A stretch of 64,000 bases of DNA from Larimichthys crocea (taxonomy: Eukaryota > Chordata > Actinopteri > Sciaenidae): positions 21,152,742 to 21,216,741 of the forward strand of contig NC_040017.1 in assembly GCF_000972845.2 (NCBI RefSeq). Reading direction: 5' to 3'. The position numbers were made by a program, and so were the translations under genes. Positions 47,980 to 60,261 of this stretch are shown here, piece after piece (positions within the stretch are counted from its first letter, which is position 1; each line of letters begins with the position of its first letter). The notes under the pieces were generated by a model that saw only the letters and a program-made list of their open reading frames with translations, searched no databases and had not been told where the DNA came from.

Positions 47980-48990
47980 GGGAAAAGCAGTGTAGCCGGG
48001 GGGAGAAAAAATAATATATATACGGCTCAGCCACACACAAACGTACACATGTAAAAACACAAATACGTCTACATGCCATATGACACACACCTCTCTCTTG
48101 CACACAGCAAACGATGAACACACACACACACATTTACTTACACATGCAAACTTTCTGTGAGTTGCTGGAGAAGAACGCAGTCTCCCTTCATCCTGCCTCC
48201 CCATCATACTCCCAGAGAGGTTTGTTGGCCATGTCCTTTCTTTATGCAGCAGTGCCTTATTCTAAAAAAAATGTACGAATGGAGGATGCTGCTCACTGTA
48301 GTCATAAACCTTCCTCTCTATCATTGCCTCCCGTCCTGATAATGGGAAGCATTGCGTTGGATTTTTAATTTTTCTCATTTTTCTGTGACATGCCAAGGGA
48401 GTATGGTGTTTGGATGTGACTGTTTAATTGTTTTAAAAAAAAAGAAGAAAATGAGAAAAAAAAAACAACAACAACAAAAAAAAAAACTTCATCATAACTG
48501 TAAAGTGAAACAGCCAGGTATCCTGTTATGTCAATCATGTTTTGGGTTCTTTCAACAGAAAAGAAGAAAAAAACAACAACAAAAAAACAAACTTTTGCAC
48601 AGAAGACACGAGATACAAGGACAAGTATCACCACCAGTCTATACAATAATAATAATGAGAAAAAAAAGAAGAGGATTTTACACATGCCGATTTCTAATGT
48701 TAGCATAGAGAGGATGGACCTGGAAACCAAGCGCGGATTCCTCTTTGATGGTCGGACTGTATGATGTTAAATAGGTATTGTTCCAGATGTGACTGTATAT
48801 TAATCGGTACTGTATCTGGCTGGTCTAGATAAAAAGACAACAAACAAAAAAGACATATATAAGTATATTAAAACATTGGTGTATGTGTACTAACTATGTA
48901 AGTAAGTAAGTCATATGTTACATGACTTTTTACAAAGCATTTGGGTGTTGGCTGCAAGTTTTTACATTAAAAACCTGTGTCATCACACCT
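47980..48990 (+). other. lrfn1: lrfn1 3' UTR
   Basis: It follows the TGA at 47977-47979. It holds A-rich runs (48435-48486, 48560-48590) and short CA tracts. The best poly(A) signal is ATTAAA at 48966-48971, with T/GT-rich sequence downstream (49048-49062). An AATAAA near 49797 is a possible distal alternative. The exact end is inferred. Confidence 0.55.
48966..48971 (+). terminator. lrfn1: Candidate lrfn1 poly(A) signal, ATTAAA
   Basis: This is the common variant hexamer about 990 bases past the stop codon, followed within 100 bases by a T-rich then GT-rich element. Confidence 0.45.
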
Positions 48991-50840
48991 CTCCCTATTT
49001 AGTATGTCAAAGTTTGGACCATTTATCCCCTCATGAAGGGTATTAAATTTTTTTGTGTGGGTTAACTGTATCTGTGGCGTTTTCTTCTTGTGCTTTAGGA
49101 GCAGCTGTGTGTGTGTGTGTGTGTGTCCACTGCAGGAAGGGCCACACAAATTGAGATGATAAATATTTGATTCCTGAGTACTATTTATAAGACTTCTGTG
49201 AAAGCTGCACGGCGTGCATGGAGCAGAGTGGGTCGGGAGTGTGTAGGACGGCGGATGAATGTGATAACTGGACGTGACGCTGAATTTCAAAAGCATCCAG
49301 CTGTTATTAATAATGATGTAAGGTCTGTTGGTCCCACTAGGGGGGGACAAAGTGCTGTAAAGTGCAGAATAGATGGCAGACATGCAGCGGTGAGGACACT
49401 TAAATGACAGTAATTAACAGAAACCCTATAAAGCATCCTGCATTTAGGTTTCTGCTTCTACTCAAGCAGACTGGAGGTTTTTAATTTATTTAAAACTCAT
49501 TTATTTAGCACCTAAACAGTTAATAAATGCTTTATTACACATTATATTGTCCTTGTAAGCAGCGATAAAGAGGATATATATGATGTTTGTGCAGCAATAT
49601 GACCATTTAATGATATTTAAATACACAAATGAACAAATGTGTTTAAAAACAAACGTCTTTTAACTATATAGACACATGAAACAAATCACTCACGGCAAGT
49701 TTAAACCAGTTTTGAGCTTTCAGGCATATCTCCTGGCCTTCATCAGCAGATTGTGTTGGCCCAGTTGTCAAGGGAAGTGAGAAAGACATGTTGGTAAATA
49801 AATAAATACTTCCCTGATAAATATGTGAAGACATTCATTAACTGTTTATGCAACAGTTGCAGGTGCTTTGTAAGAGGAGTCACAGTAAAAATGTACTCAT
49901 ATCCGCTTAAAACTATTATAATGTCTTATGAACCATTATGTACTGCGTATAAATGCTTAACACAGGTTATTACTGACAGTAGGAAAAGATATGATCAGAG
50001 CGGAGGAAGGATATTTGTTTGCTGCTACAGAAACCACCCTCTCCTTCTCATTACAGCTACTTAGGACATGCTGAGATGAAACAGAGCTGCCTGGACAGCA
50101 AAGAGATAAAACACGGGAGGAGAGAGAGAGAGACAGAGAGAGAGAGAGAGATAAGTCACACTGGAGAATTTCAATCCTCTCAAATCTCCTATTTGCATTC
50201 TCAGTGACGAAGAGGATTGAGTCTAAGAACGGGGTCATCCCTTCCTTTTTTCCCCCCTCATCACACTTAGCCAGTTTCCATCTGAAAACATTTTACATAA
50301 CCTGAACTGCTTCTTTTTTTTTTCCAAGCTCAAATGTCAGGGTTTAAATGCTCAGCTGTCAATTTGTGGTTGCACAGACTTTTCAACCCCTATCTATGTC
50401 CTCATTAACTACTGATGTTTTCCAGTCTAGAGATGTTGCTGCTGACCATTTCTCACAGCAGGAGAAGTGTTTCTGTCTTCTTCGATCCTTAACCATTATT
50501 CAACACAAAATCTGCTTAGGCAGGAGCAGGCTGAGATTTCACCCAGTATTCAAAATTGGCCAGGGCAGTCAAACTAGCTAACACAGGGAGTAGAGCGAAG
50601 CGTGTTGTGTCTCATCAGCAGTTCTGAGTGACTGGGGGAAAAAAAAAAAAGTGCCCAGACTTGGTGAGGCTGAGGTTCATTCCGCAGAGGATCCCATTAT
50701 ATGTTTAATGCATAGTAATGTACGTTTGAAAAGCCCAATTTGAACATAGTTCAATGCGTATGAGGCTTATCCATGCCAACCACGCTGTCTGCCTCCGACT
50801 GTGCTGAAAGTCAGACGCTGATGCAAAATTTCTGTCTGTT
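48991..50840. other. Intergenic sequence between lrfn1 and nkapd1, with two microsatellites
   Basis: A TG microsatellite lies at 49106-49126 and a GA microsatellite at 50118-50152. I see no exon or RNA gene. Confidence 0.5.
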
Positions 50841-51149
50841 TTTTTCTGTGCTTGGTTGATGTTATCGTACTTAAATATGACCCCTGCAGAGAACTGCAAA
50901 CTCACCTCATGTTTCCATCTCAAATGGGGCCTTTAGTTTCACATTTAAATGGAAGTATTGTGTCTCCTAAAACATCAAACATTACAGCGGTTTCTGTGCA
51001 GTGAAATGCTCCGACTGTAGCAAACTATTCAAAATGTAAATAAGGACAACCCGGGCATGAGTAAAAATCCAACATGATGTTTGGCAGATAACTTTTACTA
51101 TGTTAACTTAGTCTAGTTTGGTAGCATAATAGCATTTGTTAAGGGGGTA

Positions 51150-51172
51150 AACAACAACAACAACAACAACAA
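51150..51172. repeat. (AAC)n microsatellite
   Basis: About seven AAC units. The copy in the second duplicate (near 57000-57020) is shorter and interrupted. Confidence 0.9.
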
Positions 51173-51479
51173 TAAAGTAACTAGATACAACTATGCAACT
51201 TCCCCAGTGTAAAGTTTATGTTTAAATATGGATTAGGGCATTATTGAATGATAACTTTTTTTGTGAATTTAAGACAAATCTACAGACACAAATAAATAAA
51301 GCAGAGTAAAATAAGATGTATTTTGGGGAGTTTTCTATCCCCTAGTCTAAAAGAAGACATATTATGGAAGCAAAACAGCCCAAACTCTCAAAATTGACCA
51401 ATGCATGAATGCAAAAAAAGAAGATATTTTTGCCTGAAGTTATTTGGCCCTCAGGATGTATTATAATTCATGAATTACA

Positions 51480-51570
51480 ATGAATCTTGAAGGCGGCATG
51501 AATGTCTGGACTAAATTTAATGGCAATCCATCCAATATTTTTTATTGAAAAATCAGAAGATCGGCAAAGT
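51480..51570 (+). repeat. Short fragment of the 'gctaacatgctcacaatg' repeat family
   Basis: It contains ggcggcatgaatgtctggac, taaatttaatggcaatccat and a ccaatattttttattg block, matching the middle of the family seen at 32510-33350. Confidence 0.5.
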
Positions 51571-52543
51571 TCTGGAAGCAAAAAATGTCAGAACAAAATA
51601 TTCTGCCAGTCCACCACGTGTTGAGATGTTTCAGTCAGGACGAAGCTAGGAGTATGTCTGATAATCCAGCGCCGGTCCTGGCCACATTTGCGCCCTGGGT
51701 GAACATTGCCCACATTGCCCATAGCTAAGACCGGCCCTGTGATAATCACTTGCAGAGACTTGCGGTGAAAGAAGTTAGCAAAGAGTCTTGCTCTGCAAAG
51801 AGGTGTGGCTTCAGTATGAGTTGCACTTTTCATTATTTAAAATGTGGCAACAACAAAAAATTACAATTAATTCATGATTCTATTTTATAAATAAATTGTC
51901 TTAAGTTGATGTATTCAGCTAAAACACACTCTGGATTTTGCCCTCTCACCAAATGCTTATTAACCTTGACAATATGTTTAAAAAAGCTCCGTCGATACTG
52001 ATTTGACCAGCCCAATTTTGCTTTTTTCCATTTCCAAGATTTGGGCAGTTGCAGCCAAGCTCAACACAACCCACTCTCTGCTGCTTAGAGGAAACACTTA
52101 GCCTGTTGACACAGACTCAGCAAAGTGCTTCGGGCTTTTCCAGTACAAACACACACAGATACACGCGCTTTCAAAATGGTTTACCAACACTTTTCTTCAG
52201 CATCAGATTATCTAAAAAAAACAAACCCTGATGGCTCACGCCTACTACTTGTTAGCAGGTTTATTTAGACTTTGTCTGTTTGAAAAAAGGCTGAATACAG
52301 ATGTAGTCTGACAGGTGTGATAGGAAGAAACTGACCAGCAGCACAAGAACATGATGTTAATATGGCTTGATGAAGAGAACTGTTTACCAGGGCGTTGTGT
52401 TGAACCTTTATGTTCAGGGCTATTTTTGATGTTATTGAATCTTTTTTTTTTTCTCAGGCATCAAATTCACATTACCTCAGCAAAAAGAGCTCACGGGCTG
52501 GATGGAAGCCTGCAGCTCCTCAGTTACAGAGCCGAACCACTGA
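51571..52543. other. Non-coding sequence, nothing recognised
   Basis: The short frames are not supported. The frame at 52351-52554 has no motif, and its copy-B counterpart is broken by indels. Confidence 0.45.
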
Positions 52544-52574
52544 GTGCTCTTTGACTAGAGCAGTCAAAGAGCAC
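52544..52574. repeat. Perfect inverted repeat: 13-bp stem, 5-base loop
   Basis: GTGCTCTTTGACT (52544-52556), loop AGAGC, then AGTCAAAGAGCAC (52562-52574). The flanking A43 and T75 add one more pair. Copy B keeps both arms with a 6-base loop (near 58372-58403). Confidence 0.85.
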
Positions 52575-53020
52575 TTCTGCAAATCACTAAAGTAATTCAC
52601 TTTGATCGTGAATAGCAGCTTATTAAGGTATATCTCCTGCATCATAATAAGACTTGAGTGTTCAAACTGGGACAGGACTGCGGCACGGTCTTTGATCCCC
52701 GACGCTCACCGGTGAGGAAGCCGCCTTCTGTGCTTTTCTTTGCAAACGAATCACAAGACCTCAAATCAGAAATGGATTTTTCTCACGCTGGAGGTTGTTT
52801 CCAAGTATTAAAATATGAATTATTAACTCACTTATCTAGATTTACCACTGCTACCTCATTACATTGCTGTATATGGCTTCAAACACGTGTGAGTGTTATC
52901 TAAACAGACAGGAGGAATCTGTGACACGTAATAAAACATATTAAACTATTTATGCTTTAAGGTAAGGTTGGCAATGTGCCATATTTTTTGGTTTATACAT
53001 GTCACCCGGTGCAGCAGTGT

Positions 53021-53096
53021 GACTCATTGATGTTATTTGCACATGGGGCGGCTGCTCTACCAACTGAGCTAAGCAACACCCCGACTCATTGATGTT
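53021..53096 (-). mobile_element. 48-bp SINE-head (tRNA 5' half) insertion with 14-bp target-site duplication
   Basis: The insert (53035-53082) read on the minus strand starts exactly at the SINE 5' end, GGGGTGTTGCTTAGCTCAGT. It stops about 44 nt in, just after CCATGTGC, with a terminal AAAT. It is flanked by identical GACTCATTGATGTT at 53021-53034 and 53083-53096. The full 5' end with the body missing is the reverse of normal 5' truncation. The orthologous site in copy B carries the same insertion. Confidence 0.88.
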
Positions 53097-53976
53097 TTTA
53101 ATCAACAGAGGTGACTATGACTATAATTTCAACTGGTTTAATCGCATACCCCAACCTTTAAAGTGTTTTATCACGCGTCACGTATACATCAGTATCTGGA
53201 ATCTGACTTTTTTTTTATTTCAGTTTTTCTTATAAATGATCAAAAGTTGCTGATGACTCATCCTGCACTCGGGGGTGTATACTAATTTTGCATCCAACAA
53301 TGCCTGTGAGAGATTCTGGGAGCTGCAACATGCACATATGGCCTCACTGATTACTGTACAAAAGCACAACTTTATGGCTTTATTCGCCTATTTTGGTCAA
53401 ACTGGATCACATCACATACAGAATACATTTGCTGGTTTTCTCTCTGATGTCTGAAGCTTCAGCACTCTGTGATTAGGTTTCCTGATGGACGGTTAACAGA
53501 CAGCAGAACTGGGCTCAGCAGCCGGACCATGTTGGAGCAACAGATTGAGACTTTCCTGATGGAAAGATTTATAAGCAGCGAACTGCTAACTACTGTTAGC
53601 TCGGTCAGCTGTGTCTCAGCCTCAGCCCCGGGATGCCAGGGGTAAAACCTGGCAATGTAGGTCAAATATGTGGAATTATCTTCTGCATATGGCAACCTGC
53701 ACGTTTATTTTATGTAATTATTAACCATATTACCAAGGTAGGCTGAAATAACCTTCAGCAGAAGGAAAGTTGCAATACTCTTTCACTTTTTTGAACCCCT
53801 AAAATAATTTTTGTACAATCCCTAAGCTATGTCAGTGATACTTGTTGGATAAATTCATTGACTGTTTGATTTGTTGAAGAAAAATACAGAATATCACCAG
53901 ACTTATTGTTTTTAAAAATAATTATTTTTCCACCATTTTCAAACAACAAAAATGTTTAAAAACAGTAAAATAGATG
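53097..53976. other. Intergenic sequence downstream of nkapd1
   Basis: No exon is seen. The minus-strand frame at 53459-53695 has no motif and is broken in copy B. Confidence 0.45.
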
Positions 53977-54447
53977 TTTATTTTTCCACCCTCACATTGT
54001 GCTGCGTTACAAATATTAAAATTTAAAAAACTAAAAAAAAAAACTTCAATAAAAGCAAACACACATTCTGTCGTAACAGGTGTAGGAAACTGTATAATTC
54101 ATCTTTACTTCTTAAATAAAATTCACTAAAGGTCTAGGTCTCCTTGTGAGGCGGACCGTCTGAGATGAGAGTCAGTGATCAAATCAATGAGCCTGCAGCC
54201 GAGAGAATTCCACATGAGGCTCGTGGTGGATGGCCCAGCATCCCTCCTCATGTTGCCTGCCGAGGTGGATGAGGTTTTGCTGAAGAGAACGCCCACAGAG
54301 AGTACCAACGGTACAGGCTTGTTGATGTCGAACAAAGTACAATACAGAACGGCTGTGCAGAGAAAAGCCCTCTGTGAAGTTAAGGCGAACAAAGGAATCA
54401 GCTGTCGTTTTTCTGGCCTTTGCACGAGCTGCCGCTCTGATCACGTC
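53977..54447 (-). other. nkapd1: Probable nkapd1 3' UTR (copy A)
   Basis: It extends from the stop codon at 54448-54450. A minus-strand AATAAA (plus-strand TTTATT at 53977-53982) about 470 bases past the stop is the best poly(A) signal seen. The 86- to 112-residue frames over this stretch are not genes. Confidence 0.5.
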
Positions 54448-56028
54448 TCAGTCTCCAGAAGTTGCGCTCTCGTCACCTGCTGCTTTCCAGTTTTTCCTGC
54501 TCTTCTTTTTTGAATTTGGCCCTGAATCTGAGTCTTTGTGGGAGTCCTGTTTTCGTTTTTTGCGACTGTGAGTCCGTCTTTCTCTTTCTTCTTCATCATT
54601 ACTGTCCCCTGAGCTGCTGTCCTCATCTCTCCCTCTGGTTTTTGCAGTTTTTTTGTTTTTATGTCGACTTTTAGTCCTTTTACTCCTCTGCTTCTCTTTG
54701 GTGGCACTGCTGTCATCACTGCTGCTCGAGGAAACCGCTCTTTTACGCTTTCCCTCCTCCTCTTTTTTCTTCTTTTTCTTCTTTTTCTTTCGAGAGGATT
54801 TTTTTGAACGTTTCGATAAGCTTGCTTCTGTGTCAGATTTGGACTTTTTCATTTTGTGGCGGCCGATCTTCTTTGTGGAGCTGCTTTTTTCACTGAAGAA
54901 AAAAACAAAATGAAAAATTAAATGGTGTGAAGGGAAAAATTCATCAGTTTACTTGACCTAAGGGGAACTACTCAAGTAGTGAAAACATCTTTATTATCTC
55001 ATCTGGGGCTCTGGAGGAGTTCGCTAAAGTAAAAAAATAAAATAAAATAAAAACCTTCATGATGTTATCAGGGTTATCTCAGCTTCAGCTTGGAGAGCTC
55101 ATTTAAACAAAAATCCTTTTAATGTTATCCTGCATTTTTTAAAACTAAAATTCAACTTGTCTCTTCTCTTATTAGTTACTTCCACTATTATTGTCCACGA
55201 ATGATTTAAAATTGCAGGGTAGGGCGATGAAGCTTTATCGGCTTCTGATTGGGGGCATGCCCAAAAAAGTTGGAGAACTACTGTTATGGGAGGTGTTGTA
55301 TCAAGATTTTTTGGAGCAGGATTCTCAGGATTAAAAGCCAGGATATCTCGACCTCTAATTCTAACAAGATTTTCTCTTGCACTACTCCCAACTTTATGGA
55401 CGTACAGTGCTGAATCTAATCTCTTGCTTATTTGTTGTATTTTTGCTTACCTGTCACTTTCAAACTCCTCCGGATAAAGCTCCTTGAAGCCACTATGTCC
55501 CCACCTGTGATGTAAACAATGAGATGAAGATGTCAATTTGTCATTCTTGTCAAGCTCCTCTACATTTACAGTATATTATAATGTAAATAAATGAGCACCG
55601 CCTCTGATGAGGAAAAAAATAGGATGAAGAACTTAGATGAAGATTTAGTCATGTACTGCACCTGTCGGGATCATTGGATTCAAAGTCATAGAGTTTCCGT
55701 GTCCAGTAACGAGCCTCTCTGTCGTCGTGTTCGGAGACTCGCTCTCTGGTTTGATCTGGTACTCGATCACAGTGCATCTGGCCCCTGGAAAACAAACATC
55801 ATCAATAAATCAAACAGCGACATACAGGAACAGCTCTCTACACTGAGAGCTACATTATGAAACATAGTCCCAAATTAACTTAGGTGTCACTTTGGTGTTC
55901 AGGTAGCTCAGATTAAACTGGGACATTCACTGTTCCTACCTCACGCTCTCTGTACCGGACAAATGTTTGTGGTGGGACGTTTGGACCTGCCAGCCTCGCA
56001 TTTTCCACATCTCCATCTCCTCCTGGAT
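54448..56028 (-). CDS. nkapd1: NKAP domain-containing protein 1 (C11orf57 homologue), partial: complement(join(54448..54892, 55451..55504, 55662..55784, 55940..56028, upstream exon missing))
   Basis: Four exons encode 236 residues. Exon 1 begins IQEEMEMWKMR, at a phase-0 acceptor (ccgcag). Exon 2 encodes ...DDREARYWTRKLYDFESNDPDR. Exon 3 (54 nt) encodes WGHSGFKELYPEEFESD. The last exon encodes a Lys/Ser/Glu-rich tail with long Lys runs, ending NWKAAGDESATSGD. Human NKAPD1 has the same landmarks in order: an IQEExxMWK start, a PDRWGHSGxKELYPEEFE core, and an NWK-x-A-x-DE end. All introns are GT-AG and all later joins are phase 2 and keep the frame. The start codon and about 20 N-terminal residues are not in the window. 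NKAPD1 is poorly characterised; the basic, Ser-rich tail suggests a nuclear, RNA-processing-type protein, which is inference. It is tail to tail with lrfn1. Confidence 0.88.
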
Positions 56029-56417
56029 CTGCGGTGGGTCAATATGAGTAAGTACATAAAAGGCTGCCCGCACATACACAAACACACACCAACAACTTCC
56101 TTTGAATTCACCAAAAAACATTCAAGTTTACGGGATTTTTTTTACAGAAGTTAAACACATTTCTCAAGCCTTCAAATGACAAATTTCCATTTGTGAAACA
56201 TTCAGTTGGTAAACCTGCCCAATGCTGCTAAACATCAGTTTTATTATCAAACACTCATAACCCAATGATACTTGTAATCAGAGTCTGAAACTGGATCAGT
56301 GAAAGAGAAAAGGCTTAATCTACGCATAGGTCAAAAACAAACAATTTCTATTCTCTAAGAGTTCTCTTCTGGAGAGAAAATCATCAGCTACTTTAATAAC
56401 TTTTAATGAATTAAGTC
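56029..56417. other. nkapd1 intron sequence upstream of the first visible exon (copy A)
   Basis: It lies between the acceptor at 56029-56031 and the point where copies A and B diverge. I searched it for the expected N-terminal exon and did not find one. Confidence 0.55.
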
Positions 56418-56582
56418 AGTCTAATTGTAGATCAGTAGTTCAAGGACGGGAGAGACAAGGACGTGAGAAACAGGCCTGGGAAGAGTTATTTTGATACATA
56501 ATGTTCATTGTTGAGCAGACTCATCAGTGAGGGAGGTGTCTGAGACAGCCCATTTTTTAAAAATGTCTCAATGCGGCGTCTA

Positions 56583-56685
56583 TGTATATGTCTATGATCT
56601 ATCCTAACTAAAGGAGAGTCTATGGCGGAAAGATGGATAAGGACGGACTTTTAGGGGGGAACATTTCATTTTAAAAAGTTGCCCG
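56583..56685 (+). mobile_element. Left edge of a BED-type (hAT-like) fragment, cut by the gap
   Basis: This is the same sequence as 63540-63637 in copy B, reading toward an FHFKKLPDG segment and stopping at the N run. See the entry at 63583. Confidence 0.35.
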
Positions 56686-56695
56686 NNNNNNNNNN
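56686..56695. other. Assembly gap of 10 N
   Basis: Ten unknown bases mark a join between contigs. A gap of exactly ten suggests a placeholder of unknown true size. Confidence 0.99.
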
Positions 56696-58849
56696 TTTTT
56701 CTGTGCTTGTTGAGGTTATCGTACTTAAATTGACCCCTGCAGAGACTGCAAACTCACTCATGTTTTCCATCTCAAATGGGGCCCTTAGTTTTCACATTAA
56801 ATGGAAGTATTGTGGTCTCCAAAACATCAAACAATTACAGCGGTTTCTGTGCAGTGAAAGTCTCCGACTAGCAAACTATTCAAATGTAAATAAGACGACA
56901 CGGATGAGTAAAAATCCAACATGATGTTTGGCAGGTACTTTACTATTACTATGTTAACTTAGTCTAGTTTGGTAGCATAATACATTTGTTAATGGGGTAA
57001 ACAACAACACAACACAACAACAAGTGAACTAGATACAACTATGCAACTTCCCCAGTTTAACATATGGATTAGGGCATTACTGATACTGAACTGATAACTT
57101 TTTGTTGAATTTGAGATAAATCTACAGACACAAATAAATAGCAAGAGTAAAAAACACCTGAAGAGTGTATTTGGGGGTTTTCCTTTCTTCCCCAGCTAAA
57201 AGAGACATATTTGGAAGCAAACAGCCACACTCTCAAAATTGACAAATGCAAAAAAAAAGAAGAAGATATTTTTGCCTGAAGTTATTTGGCCCTCAGGATT
57301 GTATTATAATTCATGAATACAATGAATCTTGAAGGCGGCATGAAATGTCTGGACTAAATTTAATGGCAATCCATCTCCAATACTTTTTATTGAAAAATCA
57401 GAAATCCGGCAAAGTTCGGGAAGCAAAAATGTCAGAACAAATATTTGCCAGTCCATCCCCCACGTGTTGAGGTTTCAGTCAGACACTAGGATATGTCGAT
57501 AATCAGCCCAGCCTGGCCACATTGCGCCTGGGTGACATTGCCCACATTGCCATAGCTAAGCCGGCCCTGTGATAATCACTTGCAGAGACTTGCGTGAAAA
57601 AGAAGTTAGCAAAGAGTCTGTTGCAAGAGGGTGGCTTCAGTATGAGTTGCACTTTTCATTATTTAAATGTGGCAACAACAAAAATTACAATTAATTCATA
57701 TTCTATTTTTAAAATAAAGTTGTCTTAAGTTGATATATCAGCTAAAACACACTCTGGATTTTGCCCCTCTCACCAAATGCTTATTAACCTTGACATATGT
57801 TTAAAAAGCTCCGTCGATACTGATTGACCAGCCCAATTTTGCTTTTTTCCATTTCAAGATTTTGGGCAGTTGCAGCCAAGCTCAAACACAACCCACTCCT
57901 CTGCTGCTTAGAAAACACTTAGCCGGTTGAACACAGACTCAGCAAAGTGCTTCGGGCTTTTCAGTAAAAACACACACACACACTACCACCTTTGAAAATG
58001 GTTATAACCAGAACTTTTCTTCAGCATCAGATATTAAAAAAAAAAAACCCGGATGGCTCACGCCTACTACTTGTTAGCAGGTTTATTTAGACTTGTCTGT
58101 TTGAAAAAAAGGCTGAATACAGATGTAGTCTGACAGGTGTGGATAGGAAGAAAGACCAGCAGCACAAGAACATGATGTTAATATGGCTGTGATGAAGAGA
58201 ACTGTTTTACCAGGGCGTTTGTGTTGAAACCTTTATGTTCAGGCTTATTTTTGATGTTATTGAATCTTTTTTTTTTTCTCAGGCATCAAATCACATTACC
58301 TACCATCAAAAAGAGCTCACGGGGCTGGATGGAAGCCTGCAGCTCCCTCAGTTACAGAGCCGAAACCACTGAGTGCTCTTTGACTGAGAGCAGTCAAAGA
58401 GCACTTCTGCAAATCACAAAGTAATTCACTTTGATCGTGAATAGCGCTTATTAAGGTATATCTCCTGCATCATAATAAGACGTGAGTGTTCAAACTGGGA
58501 CAGGACTGCGGCACGGTCTTTGATCCCCGACGCTCACCGGTGAGGAAGCCGCCTTCTGTGCTTTTCTTTACAACGAATCACAAGACCTCAAATCAGAAAT
58601 GGATTTTCTCACGCTGGAGGTTGTTTCCAAGTATTAAAATATGAATTATTAACTCACTTATCTGGATTTACCACTGCTACCTCATTCATTGCTGTACGGC
58701 TTCAACACGTTGTGAGTGTTATCTAAACGACAGGAGGAATCTCTGCGACACGTAATAAACATATTAAACTATTTATGCTAAAGATAAGGCTGGCAAGGTG
58801 CCATATTTTTGGTTTATACATGTCACCCGGTGCAGCAGGTGTGACTCAT

Positions 58850-58926
58850 TGATGTTTTTTGCACATGGGGCGGTGCTCTACCAACTGAGCTAAGCAAACA
58901 CCCCCCGACTCATTGATGTTTTTAAT
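58850..58926 (-). mobile_element. Copy-B counterpart of the 48-bp SINE-head insertion
   Basis: The same GACTCATTGATGTT flanks and GGGGTGTT...CATGTGC insert are present, with small indels. It is the same event as 53021-53096, not an independent one. Confidence 0.85.
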
Positions 58927-60261
58927 CAACGAGGTGACTATGACTTAATTTCAACTGGTTTAATCGCATACCCCAACTTTAAGTGTTTTATCACGTGTCA
59001 CGTATACACATAGATCTGGAACTGACTTTTTTCCTCCTCTTTTTATTTCAGTTTTCTTAAATGATAAAAAGTTGCCGATGACTCATCTGCACTCGGGGGT
59101 GTATACTAATTTTGCATCCAACAATGCGCTGTGAGAGATTCTGGAGCTGCAACATGCACTATGGCCTCACTGATTAACGTACAAAAGCACAACTTTATGG
59201 CTTTATTCACTGATTTTGGTCAAACTGGATCACATCACATACAGAATACATTTGCTGGTTTTCCTTCTGGATGTCTGAAGCTTTCAGCACTCTGTGATTA
59301 GGTTTCCTGATGACGGTTAACAGACAGCAGAAACTGGGCTCAGCAGCCGGACCATGTTGGAGCAACAGATTGGAGACTTTCCTGATGGAAAGATTTATAA
59401 GCAGCGAACTGCTAACTACGGTTGCTCGGTCAGCTGTGTCTCAGCCTCAGCCCGGGATGCCAGGAGTAAAACCGGCATGTTAGGTCAAATATGTGGAATT
59501 ATCTTCTGCATATGGCAACCTGCACGTTTATTTCATGTAATATTAACCATATTACCAAGGTAGGCTGAAAAACCTTCAACAGAAAGGAAAGTTGCAATGC
59601 TCTTCCACTTTTTTGAACCCAAAATATTTTTTCACAATCCCTAATCTATTCATCAGTGATACTTGTTGGATAAATTCATGACGGTTTGATTTGTTGAAGA
59701 AAAACTACAGAATATCACCAGACTTATGTTTTTTAAAAAAAAGTATTCCACACATTTCAAACAACAAAAATGTTAAAAACAGTAAAATAGATGTTTATTT
59801 TCATCCCCTCACAATGTGCTGCGTTTACAATATTAAAATTTTAAAAACTAAAAAAAAAATACTTCAATAAAAAGCAAACACACATTCGTCGTAACAGGTG
59901 TAGGAAACTGTATAATTCATCTTTACTTCTTAAATAAAATTCACTAAAGGTCTAGGTCTCCTTGTGAGGCGGACCGTCTGAAGATGAGAGTCAGTGATCA
60001 AATCAATGAGCCTGCAGCCGAGAGAATTCCACATGAGGCTCGTGGTGGATGGCCCAGCATCCCTCCTCGGCTGCCTGCCGAGGTGGATGAGGTTTTGCTG
60101 AAGAGAAGCCCACAGAGAGTACCAACGGTACAGGCTTGTTGATTCGAACAAAGTACAATACAGAACGGCTGTGCAGAGAAAAGCCCTCTGTGAAGTAAGG
60201 CGAACAAAGGAATCAGCTGTCGTTTTTCTGGCCTTTGCACGAGCTGCCGCTCTGATCCACG

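Larger units (their letters stand above)
50841..56685. repeat. Long direct repeat, copy A (left of the gap)
   Basis: This 5845-bp stretch reappears in the same order and orientation at 56696-63637, immediately after the N gap. Every landmark checked is shared: the AAC run, hairpin, SINE-head insertion, all four nkapd1 exons and the BED-type fragment. Copy A has intact exons. It lacks the 1170-bp block found in copy B and has agtct (56418-56422) at that place. Confidence 0.95.

Noticed and set aside
48352..48730. Lys-rich (plus) and Phe-rich (minus) frames in the lrfn1 3' UTR
   Set aside because: Both come from A-rich runs in the UTR. Unlike the nkapd1 Lys-rich exon, there is no matching family or exon structure.
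53035..53082. Functional tRNA gene
   Set aside because: Only the 5' half of a tRNA-like head is present. It is a truncated SINE insertion, not a tRNA.
54653..54913. Plus-strand Phe/Leu-rich frame
   Set aside because: It is the antisense of the Lys/Ser-rich last exon of nkapd1.
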